NCBI GenBank assembly: GCA_964007475.1
Contig: OZ023274.1
Location: 59,850,076 to 59,914,075 of the forward strand
Reading direction: 5' to 3'
Source: Hybos culiciformis
Lineage: Eukaryota > Arthropoda > Insecta > Diptera > Hybotidae
DNA: 64,000 nt
Shown: in pieces, positions 1-10,104 of the stretch
Position numbering within the stretch: the first letter of the stretch is position 1
Layout: the number at the start of each line of letters is the position of its first letter
Notes under the pieces: model-generated
Databases searched by the model: none
The model's input: only the letters and a program-made list of their open reading frames with translations
Told to the model about the DNA's origin: nothing
Position numbers and translations under genes: made by a program

Positions 1-187
1 CAGCCGGAAGAAATGAGCTGAGATGTGGAAAGTTCATTAGTGACTGATACCTGGAAAAATCGGTTTTCCAAAAACTTTTAATAATTTTTACTGTTGGCTT
101 ATCTATTCCAATAGTTATCAGTTTATGAATTAATCCATTGTGCCATACCGAATCAAAAGCAGATTTGATGTCTAGTGTTACCATATC

Positions 188-1121
188 CAGGGTGGGACTG
201 GCCATTTCCCGGTGGGCCGGTAATATTTGGGCCGATAAATTAAAACTTTTTATTACTAATTATTTTAAAGATACAATGCAATCTGATTTAAATATATTTT
301 GATTGGAAATATTTTGGGAAAGAATCGAAGTATAATAGCTTCGAAAGTACGGTACTTAGTGCAATTAAACTTTGAAAATGCTGTAAACAGGAAAATATAT
401 TAATTAAAAAAGAAACCAGGGTAAAAAAAATATTTGTTAATTGATTCGATGAGATTCCAACTCTCAAGTACTATTTTGTGCTAAAATATATGAAATTTAT
501 GAGATTTCCGTGGCCTACAACTCATTTGACTTAGATTTAAATAATTTAAATATTCCAGAATTTTAGTTTATAATCGTCATGTTTGGAAAGAAAATCGAAT
601 ACCTATAGATTATTTATTCAAAAAGTGTTATTAAAATTTAAAGCTCAAAACCCATATTGGAAATTAATTTAAAAAGATTTCATAAAAGTTTATATTTGAA
701 TAGTGTTAGTTGTGTTCCCAGAAACCTTAAAATTAAAAGGCAACATTTATTATATCAGAAAATTTAGAAATTTGTTAAGGAGTTATTGTAACTTGATCGG
801 ATCGTTAGAGTGAAAATAGATGGATTGGTTCATGGTTTATAAATACCTACTTAATTTAATTCTTTCCCAATATTCCAATTTACTTAACAATAATTCTTAA
901 AATTTTTCGTTCAGTTCCTATACTTTTTTTGATATAGTATTGAATTAAAAAAATTAGGGAACTTAGTGTTTATAGAAATGCGTATTTATTTGGGCCTATA
1001 TTCTAAATAAGCATTGCATTTTTTTATATAGATAAGTGGATAAGCAATGTATTTTTAAATATAGAAATGGGCCGGTAGTCCAAAACTTTCCGGTTTAATT
1101 TTTATAGCCAGTCCAACCCTG
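188..1121. mobile_element. hAT-like non-autonomous element in the Jockey RT
   Basis: The ends are inverted copies: CAGGGTGGGACTGGCC on the left and the reverse complement of CAGGGTTGGACTGGC on the right, followed inside by a shared GGCCGGT motif. The flanks are an 8-bp near-perfect duplication (accatatc 180-187, accatacc 1122-1129), as expected of the hAT superfamily. Removing the element and one duplicate restores the reading frame of the Jockey reverse transcriptase. The 934-bp interior is AT-rich with no transposase frame, so it is a non-autonomous derivative. Confidence 0.8.
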
Positions 1122-1124
1122 ACC

Positions 1125-2280
1125 ATACCCACAGACTTGTTTTCTTTCAGTTTATTTTTAATAATTTTACTAATACGACGCATTGTGTTGTGGCCAGTTC
1201 TAAAGCCAAATTGTTCGTCGGAAAGAATGTTGTTTTTTTGAATAAAATTTTTAATTTACCTTTCAGTACTTTTTCCAAAATTTTACTTAAAGAGTTTAGA
1301 AGACTTATAGGACGATATGATGAAGGATTGTCCATGGGTTTTCCTGGCTTATTGATTGGGATACCTTTTGCTATTTTCCATGAAGAAGGAAAATAGCTAA
1401 ATTTTAAACAACTATTGATTATGAATCTAATATATTTAAAACCTATTTCAGGTAGGTTTTTTAAGCATAAATTATTGATTCCATCAATACCTGGAGATTT
1501 TTTATTTTTACTGGATTTAATAATTTCTTTGATTTTATCAACAGATACGAAGTACTCAGCGCTGTGCTGCAAAATATCAGTTTCAATGATTGAAAGTGAG
1601 TTTTCAACCAGTTGCTCTGTACTCTTATCGCTGAAGTTTTCTGTGAAATTATGATTTTGAGCGAAAGTATTCGCTAATAAGTTAGCTTTGGTTTTATTTG
1701 TTAGGTAAGTATTATACTTTTAAGATTGGAATTTGTTTGTTTTTATTTTTCAGTATTTTTGTTAAGTTCCAAAACGGTTTAGAGCATGGTTCAAGACTTT
1801 GTAGCGTCTTGTTCCATCGTTCGTTTCTTAACATAGATATTTCGGTTTTAATTATGTTATTTAATTTTGACATTTCGAATTTATATATTTCCTCTCGGTA
1901 TCGTATCCATTTTCGTCTAGCTGTATTTCTTCTGCTTATCAAGTTTTTTATAAAGTGAGGAAAAATGTTGTATTTATGTGTTTTTTGCGATTTTTTTTTG
2001 GCACTGAACATTCTATTACGTTGTAACTTTATTAACTTCGTACTCAATTTGGCTTTTAGATGTTATATTTCGCGCGCTAAAGTTTAGATCTCGATTGCTT
2101 TTAATATACTTTTTGTTCTTTTTCCAGTCTGCATTTGAAAAGTCGTAAGTCCAGTTTCCATTTTTTTTGGCATTTTTATTTACAATAAATTCAACCGGTA
2201 AATGGTCGGAGCATAATGCGTTATGAGTAGTAAGTGGTGAAATATTTTCAGTAAAGTTTGTTAAAATGAGATGAGATCTA
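1125..2280 (-). pseudogene. Jockey ORF2: endonuclease end, linker and RT N-terminal part
   Basis: From 2280 leftwards the minus strand reads the end of the AP-endonuclease domain (SDHLPVEF), a basic linker rich in Lys and Arg (2047-1712), then after a short frame break the RT fingers: KSPGIDGI, WKIAKGIPINKPGKP and SSYRPISLLNSLSKILEK. Near 1230 a T-run frameshift moves the continuation DEQFGFRTGHNT into another frame. The palm continues at 187-1 beyond the hAT insertion. In the family this ORF gives target-primed reverse transcription; here it is broken. Confidence 0.85.
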
Positions 2281-2306
2281 ATGTAGAAGCAAAAAATATG
2301 TACCTA

Positions 2307-3932
2307 CAGCTATGGAAATTAACTTAGCACACTTAGAAAAAAATTATAAAATCCTTTATATTCCTGTAATTTTCTACAAAAATTGCATTGCACAATTTTT
2401 TTTTTAATAGTTAACAAACTATAAACAATATAAAAACACTAGAACAATATCAATTCAGAAAACAATGGAACAAAAAATTATTTTTGGAAACAATAAGAAT
2501 TAATCTTGGAAATAAACTTAGCACAATTGAATTTTTTATCACTTTTACTAAAAATTTGAGCCTGACAAGAGATCCTAAAATTTTTTTTTTAACTTTTAAT
2601 AAATTTTATTAAATTTAATTTAAAAAAATGGCGAAAAAAAAGTGCAGTACTCCCGAAGAACGGAGATTAATAAATAAATTTTATAAAGACGGCTATAACC
2701 CATCTGAAATCGCAAAAACAATTGGCCGATCACGAAAGATGGTTTACAATGCCCTCCGTATGGTAGAACAAGACCTCCAGTACTTGTTCCATAACAAAAA
2801 ACCTCGCCCCCGTCCTAGAAAAACAACTGAATTGATGGATAGATCTATTGTTAGAAAAGCTAAGATTGATCCATTCAAGTCATCGAGAGAGATCCAAGTC
2901 GAAATTAAAGAAGAATTCGATGTAACAATCACCTCCAGAACAGTAAGAAACCGTTTAAACGAAAAAAATTTATTCGGGCGCGTTAGCAGAAAAAAACCTC
3001 TTATTTCAAAAAAAAATAAAAGAGATAGATTAAAATTTGCTAAGGAACACCTTCATAAACCGCTCTCTTTTTGGAAAAACGTACTCTGGAGTGATGAAAC
3101 AAAGTTTAATCGGTTCGGACCGGATGGAAAAACATTTGTCCATCGACCAAAACGACAGGAATTTAATCCCAGATACACCCTCAAAACAATTAAACATTCT
3201 GGCGGCGGTATAATGGTTTGGGGAGCTTTTTCATGGCGCGGCATTGGTCCCCTAGTACGAATTCGAGGCCATATGGATCTATACCAATATTTAGAAATCA
3301 TGAAGAATGAAATGGAGCCTTATGCTTTTGACAACATGCCTCTAAAATGGGTTTACATGCAGGACAATGATCCGAAACATACTGCCAGGTCGGTTAAAAA
3401 TTGGTTTTCCACCGAGAAAATCAATCTTTTAGCCTGGCCAGCGCAAAGCCCCGACCTCAATCCCATTGAAAACTTATGGAATGATGTGAAAGAGCGGCTC
3501 AGAGGTGAAAAATTTTCAAATTTCGACCAACTATGGTTGGCAACCGTTCAAGCATGGAATTCGATTCCCCTTGAACGGTGTCAAGCTCTAATTGAGAGTA
3601 TGCCGCGGAGATGCCACGCAGTTATAAAAAGCCAAGGATACAGCACAAAATATTAAAAAAAAATGGCTCATTATTAAGACACAAAATATACTGTAGAAAC
3701 AAATAATAAATATTGTGCTAAGTTAATTTCCAGGCCGAATTGTTATAATTTTTTTTAAAATATTTAATTTTCTTTTTTGACTGAATTTTTGTTGAATTTT
3801 TGTTTTTATTTTTTAAAATAGACCCCGAAATATAAAAAAAAATTGTTTGTAATGTGTTTTGTTTTTTCATTGCTGAGATTTGAAGGGCGTTATTTTATTT
3901 TCTTAAGTGTGCTAAGTTCATTTCCATAGCTG
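2307..3932 (+). mobile_element. Complete Tc1-like transposon with IR/DR ends
   Basis: A 1626-bp element flanked by TA on both sides (2305-2306 and 3933-3934). The outer inverted repeats are about 29 bp (2307-2335 against the end at 3932) and differ at one base. A second, inner copy of the same motif lies at each end (2505-2529 and 3713-3734), giving the IR/DR arrangement known from Tc1 elements such as Sleeping Beauty, where each repeat is a transposase binding site. The single transposase frame between them is unbroken. It lies inside a MITE that lies inside the Jockey copy, so it is the youngest layer here. Confidence 0.93.
2628..3656 (+). CDS. Tc1 transposase (DD34E), intact
   Basis: 342 residues, the normal length for a Tc1-family transposase, which cuts and pastes its own element at TA sites. 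Residues 1 to about 115 form the paired-type DNA-binding part, with a helix-turn-helix around 12-45 and an AT-hook-like KKPRPRPRK at 58-65. A basic stretch follows at 120-135. The RNase H-fold catalytic part carries D156 (WSDETKF), D246 (MQDNDPKH) and E281 (NPIENLW), with 34 residues between the second Asp and the Glu: the DD34E signature. The Gly-rich SGGGIMVWGAF is at 191-201. There are no stops or frameshifts from the ATG just upstream of MAKKK to the TAA. With near-identical terminal repeats, the copy may be recently active or still functional. Confidence 0.95.
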   Translation: MAKKKCSTPEERRLINKFYKDGYNPSEIAKTIGRSRKMVYNALRMVEQDLQYLFHNKKPRPRPRKTTELMDRSIVRKAKIDPFKSSREIQVEIKEEFDVTITSRTVRNRLNEKNLFGRVSRKKPLISKKNKRDRLKFAKEHLHKPLSFWKNVLWSDETKFNRFGPDGKTFVHRPKRQEFNPRYTLKTIKHSGGGIMVWGAFSWRGIGPLVRIRGHMDLYQYLEIMKNEMEPYAFDNMPLKWVYMQDNDPKHTARSVKNWFSTEKINLLAWPAQSPDLNPIENLWNDVKERLRGEKFSNFDQLWLATVQAWNSIPLERCQALIESMPRRCHAVIKSQGYSTKY

Positions 3933-4305
3933 TATATCTAGAAATTTCAGTCCTATACAAATTGTACAAATTGAATTTTTTATTTTTTTCCATAATTATT
4001 GATATCCCAAAAAAATAGAGAACATAAAATTACTCTATTTTGTTTTTTTTAACTCACAAAAAAAGAAAAATACCAATACATAGAAAAAATAAATAATGCA
4101 CAATATCAATAATAAATAAAAATTTAAAATTTATTATTATCACTACTGGCAAAAAAATTCATTGAAGAGAATGTTTTTGAGAATTTTTTTTCTTTTTTCT
4201 CTCCGCATAATAAGACTGGGATATCAATCTAATTTTTCTAAACATTTTAAAATTTGAACTTTTTGTATGGACTGAATTTCTCTTATTTATACTTACTTTA
4301 TGGTA

Positions 4306-4870
4306 GAAGGGTTTGCTTTTTGATTAGTAGGTATGTATGTCGGGTTGGGTGGAAAAATTAACGATATATTGGTGGTTGTTAGGATGCTATTACCGTAGGA
4401 ATTTGTTTTTAAACATCCCCACAATTTGTTTCTGCAATTAAAATCACCTGCCAAAATATATTTTTCTTTCATGCGGCTGAATTTAGGAATATCTTTTTTG
4501 ACCTTTTTTTTTTTTTTAATTTTCAGATTTTCCACCCGGAAAGTAGCAAGAAAATATATTAAAGTACGATTGGTCGGACAAGAAAATTTGAAAATCAATA
4601 TTTTCTATAATGTCTCTTTTAAGTTGAGAAATTAATTCATGCTTAATCTCCTTATTAACACTAATTGCAACTCCTCCCCCCCTCATTTCAGTCCGGTCAT
4701 TTCTATAGCATGAATAATTTGGATGTCTAAATTCTATATCTGGTTTTAACCAGGTTTCATTTATAAGGGCAATATCAATTTTATTAGTTATAAGGAAGTT
4801 GAAAAATTTTTCTTTTTTAAATCGGATTCCCCTAGCATTCCAACATATAATTTTTATTGATGATTTATTA
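4306..4870 (-). pseudogene. Jockey ORF2 endonuclease domain
   Basis: Reads minus from the inverted end at 4871. The AP-endonuclease (EEP) fold opens with IKIICWNARGIRF. It continues with the metal-binding Glu in INETWLKP, then RGGGVAISV, and after a frameshift in the T/A run near 4510 with LAGDFNCRNKLWG. The catalytic His block (SDHLPV) is displaced to about 2200 by later insertions. In Jockey elements this domain nicks the target DNA. Broken by frameshift and insertions. Confidence 0.85.
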
Positions 4871-5780
4871 CACCGGCCGACAAATGAAAACTTTTGGAAC
4901 GTTGTTTTGATTTGAGTGAAAAATATCACTAGATTATAGTATTTTAAACACTAAAATACCTATGTATTTACTTCATCACATCAGGTTTTTTTAGAAAAAG
5001 GAAAAAGTGATTATTTTAAAATTTTAAGAAAAAATCAATAATTATTTTATAAATAAATATATTTCAACATTTACAGCGAAAATATCAAGTACAATTCATT
5101 GCCCTAGGACTATTTTGAGTGACATCTTTTACGTTTAGCTATAAAATTACGTCTGGGTGTTATTTTTTTGTGAGAATCGTCAATAATATTACGTTTCAGT
5201 GTCCAGCAATAATCAGCCATCATATTCACATTCGATCGACCTTGGTACCTTGATTCCATAGTTTTTATGTCTCCCTGTTCTTCACTGTAGTCACCAAGAT
5301 TATAGGGAAAAAAATCCAAATGTGAATCTAAAAAATGGAGTTTTATACTCATATTGCACCCCAATTTTTGATACTTATTTAACAAGTTTGCCACAATATT
5401 TTTATAATCAGGGTGTTTATGATTCCCTAAAAAATTGTTGACAACATCTTTGAATGCCTGCCAAGCTTCCAATTCAGTAGTATTCATTGTTGGATCAAAC
5501 TTTTCATCAGCCATCAAAGATCTAATTTGTGGTCCATCAAACACTCCTTCTTTTATTTTTGCATCTGATAATCTTGGAAATTTTCCACACAAGTATTTAA
5601 AACTAGCATTTTCTTTATTCAATGCCTTAACAACTAATATATTTTCTCACGAGAGGCCGCTCAATTCGAAGAAAGAGCGCCAAAACTCAATAAATTAATT
5701 TATTTTTACTGAAAAATGTTAAATAGCAATATATAAATATTATAAAAAACCTGATGTTTTGGCGCTCATGTCGGCCGGTG
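4871..5780 (-). mobile_element. 910-bp inverted-repeat element carrying a repeat protein
   Basis: The ends are a perfect 12-bp inverted repeat (CACCGGCCGACA at 4871-4882, TGTCGGCCGGTG at 5769-5780). They are flanked by ttatta (4865-4870) and ttattc (5781-5786), a likely 5-6 bp target duplication. It sits between ORF1 and ORF2 of the Jockey copy; removing it joins the two parts into a continuous frame around the start of ORF2. The interior encodes a single decayed protein frame (5110-5622). I do not recognise the superfamily. Confidence 0.65.
5110..5622 (-). pseudogene. Arthropod-repeat hypothetical protein (RYQG...ADYCWTLKR type), decayed
   Basis: A 170-residue frame. Its C-terminal third (LHFLDSHLDFFPYNLGDYSE, then MESRYQGR and ADYCWTLKRN) matches a family of unknown function that I recall as highly repeated in arthropod genomes. 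In that family a longer stretch normally lies between the SEEQG and DIKTMESRYQG parts; here several residues are missing. The N-terminus contains FDGPQIRSLM and a helical AWQAFKDVVNNFLG. The protein ends in a basic tail. It lies wholly inside the CACCGGCCGACA inverted-repeat element, so the family may be mobile-element cargo. Function unknown; this copy is probably dead. Confidence 0.55.
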
Positions 5781-5947
5781 TTATTCTTCTTGCTAAAAAT
5801 TTAAAAGCTAAACTTGATATAAAATTAAATTGTTCTATTTTTGATTTGCAATTTTTTTAATTTAAAATTAACTCTAACGTAATTGACTTTAATTCATTTA
5901 AAGAAAATAAATCATTATTTGAAGTACCTACTTTATATTTGAAGTAC

Positions 5948-6600
5948 CTACATTATTATATTTTCTGTATCTTTCCTGAAATTTGACCACGTGTTGTGTT
6001 GGTGTTGTGGTGGCTTAGTCCCGATTGTGTGAGGAAACATCTGGTCATAATCTCCGATGAGTTTATTTCGCTTTGAGTCATAACGTATTTTGATGTTTAA
6101 CTTTACTCTTATTTTAAGATAGTTTAGTCGGCTTGGGCAATCTGGACTCGTGGATTTGTGATTACCATTGCAGTTGGCACACTTATGGACAACTTCAGTA
6201 CATGTTGAGGTTTCGTGCTCTTTGGCACAAATGGCATAGAACTTCTTAACATGACAATTAATAAAGCCGTGGCCAAACATTTGGCATTTGTAACATTGCG
6301 TAATTTTGTTAACTTTTTTGGTTTGAAATTCCTGTCTAATTTTGGTGTAATTAATATTTGTTATTTTTTATCTGAATTCATTTAATTTAATGGATTTATT
6401 TTTTAGGTATACTATATACAATATGATATTTCTATTGTATATTGTTGTTTTAGAAACTAGTTTAATATCAATACACTGTAAACCCTTATCGACAAGGATT
6501 TTTTTCAGTTCATTAATTTCCATTTTATCTAACCCAGATAAAATAACTTTGAATGGTTTTTCTTCCTTAGTGGAATAAGAAAAGAATTCATAATTTTTAG
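5948..6600 (-). pseudogene. Jockey ORF1 (gag-like) with zinc knuckles
   Basis: The clear part (6310-5948) has three Cys/His knuckles in a row: CYKCQMFGHGFINC (CX2CX4HX4C), a second starting CAKEHETSTC, and CANCNGNHKSTSPDC. Upstream, with frame breaks, minus-strand text such as ILSGLDKMEINELKKILVDK resembles the PRE/C2HC domain of Jockey-clade ORF1. ORF1 proteins bind LINE RNA. Between this and ORF2 lies the 910-bp inverted-repeat element. Stops and a frameshift near 6380 make it a pseudogene. The LINE's 5' end appears lost near 6640 in an A/T run. Confidence 0.75.
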
Positions 6601-6640
6601 ATTTGAAAAGTTCAGAAATTTTGGAACGACTTTCTATTGA

Positions 6641-7149
6641 CGATTTTTTTTTTTAATTAAATTAATTAATTAATTACAGTACATTCCCCGAGCTATTTTT
6701 TTAATAGAATGCATTGTCATCGACAACGAATCTACCTGCAAATTTTTAGCTCGATCCGATCACGGGAAATGGGTTAATTTGCCATCTCAACAAAACATCC
6801 TTTTGTCAATTTAAAGTAGAGATAGTAAAAATAATAATTAAAACGAAAAATACTAATCATATTAATAAATTCAATACGACGGCTTTTACACCTTGAATTG
6901 AAATTAAATAAAAACTTATAAAAAATGAATTTACAAATTTTGAAAATTAATTACAATTTACTTTTAAATAATAACACTGCACTATGTTATATTCCCGTTT
7001 TTAATGTTCAAGTTCCTACTAATACTACTAGAATCATGTTTTTATAAACTTAGCCTTTTGTGATTTGTTTTTTAAAAACGGTTCAAAAAGTAAATAAATG
7101 TATATCATAAAATAAAAATGTATTTATAGTTTAAGAAAGTAACTTAATT
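6641..7149. other. AT-rich intergenic stretch
   Basis: No gene, RNA or clear repeat ends seen. It opens with a TTAA-rich tract. It may be interior sequence of the hAT-like element whose right end is at 7247. Confidence 0.4.
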
Positions 7150-7247
7150 AGTAAAATTTTTATGTCCCCTTGCAAGAACTTCGCGGCTCTCTTGTAAGTA
7201 CTTCGTGGCCCCCCAAGGGGCCGCGCCTCCTACTTTGAGAAATACTG
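7150..7247. mobile_element. Right end of a hAT-like element
   Basis: The end CTTTGAGAAATACTG plus the preceding GGGGCCGCGCCTCCTA matches the right end of the element at 17778-18243. CAGTATTTCTCAAA is a typical hAT terminus when reverse complemented. The flank ccctaggg starts a stretch (7248-7290) that also occurs at 23424 and 45109. The left end is not located. Confidence 0.55.
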
Positions 7248-7445
7248 CCCTAGGGAGTTCGGGGGAGGCGGCAGCCGTCCTCCAATACACGAAAAAACTA
7301 TTCATTTTAACTGACCATAAGTTTTCGGTAACATTTCTGCTTCGTTTTGCGACTTCAATTTTAATTTTTTTGCGCCGTACATTTGCGCCCGGCTAACGGA
7401 AAAGTACCACATAAAGTAATAAAAAATTGCGCGAGTCACCTATAA

Positions 7446-8130
7446 AGTATCAGCCAAAGAATTCAATACCTAGAAAATTTCTTTGAAAATATTTCTCGTT
7501 GGATCCAACAAATACAAAAAAATAAAACACTTCTGAGGGATAAAAACACACGAAGCAGTCATAGAACTGCCGACAGAAGTTAATACTTAAAAGATTTAAA
7601 CTTTGAAATAACAGTGGCTACAAATGATGGGCTACTCAGTACAAAATGTAAATTAAAATAAAAAGTAACAATACAAAATCTTGCCGTCAATAAAATTGAT
7701 TTTTAGTTTAATTTACATTTTGTACTGAGCAGCCCATCATTTGTAGCCACTGTTATTTCATAGTTTAAATCTTTTGAGTATTAACTTCTGTCGGCAGTTC
7801 TATGACTGCTTCGTGTGTTTTTATCCCTCAGAAGTGTTTTTACACGTTTTTTTTTGTTATGTAGTTGTTGGATCCAACGAGAAATATTTTCAAAGACATT
7901 TTTTAGGTATTGAATTCTTTGGCTGATTCTTTTTTTTTTTTTTTTTTTTTTAGAAGGGGGAAATGCGTTGACGCACGTAGTGCCGAACTCCCAACCTATT
8001 TTGAATTTCAAACTAGTTTGGACTACCGACTAAAACACTAACCTTCTTGGATGCCTATTGAAAACTCATGGTACCACCTTGCGGCATTTCGTCATGAGTA
8101 ATCAGGCCCTTGTTTTTTTGGCTGATACTT
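7446..8130. repeat. Large foldback inverted repeat with a SINE in its right arm
   Basis: The left arm (about 7446-7655) and right arm (about 7705-7927 plus 8127-8130) are near-identical inverted copies of about 200 bp: both hold aagtatcagccaaag, ctcgttggatccaac and gactgccgacagaag or their complements, with a short AT-rich spacer near 7680. The right arm is split by a poly-A-tailed insertion. No coding capacity. The RNA or single strand would form a long hairpin. Confidence 0.8.
7928..8116 (-). mobile_element. SINE with poly(A) tail and 10-bp target duplication
   Basis: A 189-bp insertion bounded by tttggctgat on both sides (7918-7927 and 8117-8126), with a pure A tail on the minus strand (the T run near 7930-7950). 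Read on the minus strand, the head has weak tRNA-like boxes (TTAGTCGGTAGTCC and GGGAGTTCGGCAC). It interrupts a foldback arm whose other copy lacks it, which gives an empty-site comparison within the window. Confidence 0.75.
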
Positions 8131-8734
8131 AATAGAATTTAAATTTGAATAAAGTACACACTTATAATACACTTATAATAAAAAAAAGTACACATAGTTT
8201 TTTTGATGGAAAAATTATATATCTGACCATCTGACGAATGGCCATCGCTGATAGATTACTCAGTTTTCCTCATGGACATTTCAATCAATTACATTATATC
8301 AATGAATTCTATATCTATCAAGAACAATCTATCAAATTGTCTATTGTCAAATTGTCTAATGAGATTTTTAAATTTTTATATAAAAGTCAAAGCAAACATA
8401 ATATTTTTTTGAAATTTTGAATTAAAAAAATACATTTAAAATTAATTTTGAACTAATTCAGGTAAGTTTTTCGAATGTTTATTTAATTTTCTTTCAGGAA
8501 ATGCTAAAATTATAGAAAGCCACCAGGAAATTAATGGTTTTTAATGGATTTGAAAAAAAAAAAACAACCTAGAAGAATAAAAAAAAATATGTGAGTCTCG
8601 GGACACACGGAAGAAGTGAAACTTCATGGCAAGTAGTATTTTCTGGAGCGGCTAAATAAATATTTAAAATTGCCAAGTGCATATAAGATATGACGCCGAT
8701 CGATTTTTTCGACGGCGACTAGTTGATTTTTGTC

Positions 8735-8833
8735 CTTCGACTGCTGCAGCCAGTCGACTTAAAATAACTTGTTTTGGAGGAATTCGGCTGCTGCAGCCAG
8801 TCGACTTAAAATAACTTGTTTTGGAGGAATTCG
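8735..8833 (+). repeat. Tandem duplication of a 47-bp unit
   Basis: Two adjacent near-identical copies starting at ctgctgcagccagtcgac and ending with ttggaggaattcgg. The unit begins with a small palindrome-like CTGCTGCAG. No gene nearby. Confidence 0.8.
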
Positions 8834-8839
8834 GTGGCT

Positions 8840-10100
8840 TAGAAAAAATTAAACAAAAAAAATTAAAAACCAGCGACTACTTAGAGATAAAAACATTTAA
8901 AAATTCTAAAATACTTTTTAAGCTCAAAAAGTTTAGTGGCATAATGGCTTTTAAATTATTTCAAAATGGCTAGAATTATGGCTGCATGGCAACACTGGTT
9001 GTCAGATGATTTCACTATATTTTAAGCCGTAAACAAAATTCCAGTTACAACTACATTATTAGCGACAATAATGTATGAAAAAACAGCAGCGTGGCTTAAA
9101 TCATGTTTTCTTTTTGTTGCCCGAAAAGTTTAACCTAAAATAACTTTTTAAATATGCCTGAAAAATTTCATGTTTATTAGTACTTCTTCTGAAAAGGAAT
9201 TGGAATAAAAATATTCTACATGCATTGCATTAATGGAATTTAATGGCAAAAATAATTTATACCAACAACTCAATTAAAAATTACTTCAAAAAAAAATCTG
9301 TTTTTGTTAAAAGAGCATTTTCAAATATGACTGCAAAATTTGACATTAGTATTTCCGAAAAGTAATTGTAATAAACATATTCCTCCTGCATTTTATTAGT
9401 GTAATTTAATGTCAAAAATAAATTACACTAAAAAAATTACATTAAGAAAAATTAATATCAAAAATAAATTATCTACAAAATAGGGGCATTGGAACATTTT
9501 TATTCAGAATACATATTTGTATTCCAAAAACTTTTTGAAAATTAGTACTAATAATTAATAAATGAAATATTTGTTATTCAACAATTTAAAATAAATTTTA
9601 TTTTCCTTTCAATCGAAAAAGAAAATAGTATTTTCGACTTTAATTCTGAGCCAATATAGAATAGGTTATTGCGCTGATAAGCTTCATTAAGTTGCTAGCG
9701 GCTGTCGGTTTTATCATCAGCTGACACATAAATTTTTTCTTTTTTCTTTTTTTTTGCCTTTTTTTTTTTACATTCGGCGTTACATTTTTGAAACCCGGCG
9801 TTACATTTTTGACACCCGGCGTTACATTTTTGACACTTACATTTTTTTCATTCTCAATCACAATGCCTCTAAAGAAGTTTCACTTCAAAAAAAATTTACT
9901 CCTACGCAATTTTTTTTTTTTTACAGTGACGGACAAAATTTGAATAGGCGGAACTAAAATGCAAGGCACTATTAATTTTTAAATTTTTATTATTATTTGA
10001 ATTATTTATTTATTTCTGTGATATGATGGGATTTTCGGCTTATTTTAAAAAAATAAAATCAAAAACTTTTTTGCATTTTGTTTTAACTTTTTAATTTTTA
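8840..10100. other. AT-rich intergenic stretch with a short 22-bp tandem repeat
   Basis: No gene recognised. Within it, 9770-9840 holds three to four copies of a unit containing ccggcgttacatttttga. The rest is low-complexity AT sequence. Confidence 0.5.
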
Positions 10101-10104
10101 TTTT

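Larger units (their letters stand above)
2290..4300. mobile_element. MITE in the Jockey endonuclease, itself interrupted by Tc1
   Basis: Sequences near 3941 (GAAATTTCAGTCC then ATACAAATT) and 4280 (reverse complement of GAAATTCAGTCCATACAAA) are inverted. A second inverted pair lies just inside (ATTGATATCCCA / TGGGATATCAAT). Flanks atgtagaag (2281-2289) and atggtagaag (4301-4310) look like one imperfect target duplication in the endonuclease frame; the coded text KANPST appears once and STLDL on the other side. Without the Tc1 copy the element is about 385 bp. There is no ORF. Outer ends are approximate; family unknown. Confidence 0.55.
1..6640 (-). mobile_element. Jockey-type non-LTR retrotransposon, decayed and split by nested insertions
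   Basis: Minus-strand LINE running off the left edge of the window. Pieces in order of reading: ORF1 (about 6600-5948), endonuclease (about 4870-4306), endonuclease end and linker (2280-1712), reverse transcriptase start (1572-1125), and RT block A (187-1), where LDIKSAFDSVWHNGL is readable. The breaks between pieces coincide with other elements that have inverted ends and short target duplications, so the LINE is the oldest layer. The reading frame resumes across the 188-1121 insertion at its 8-bp duplication. Frameshifts, one in a T run near 1230, show the copy is dead. The family assignment rests on the zinc-knuckle ORF1, the AP-endonuclease start ICWNARGIRF and the RT signature YRPISLLNSLSKILEK. 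Confidence 0.85.
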
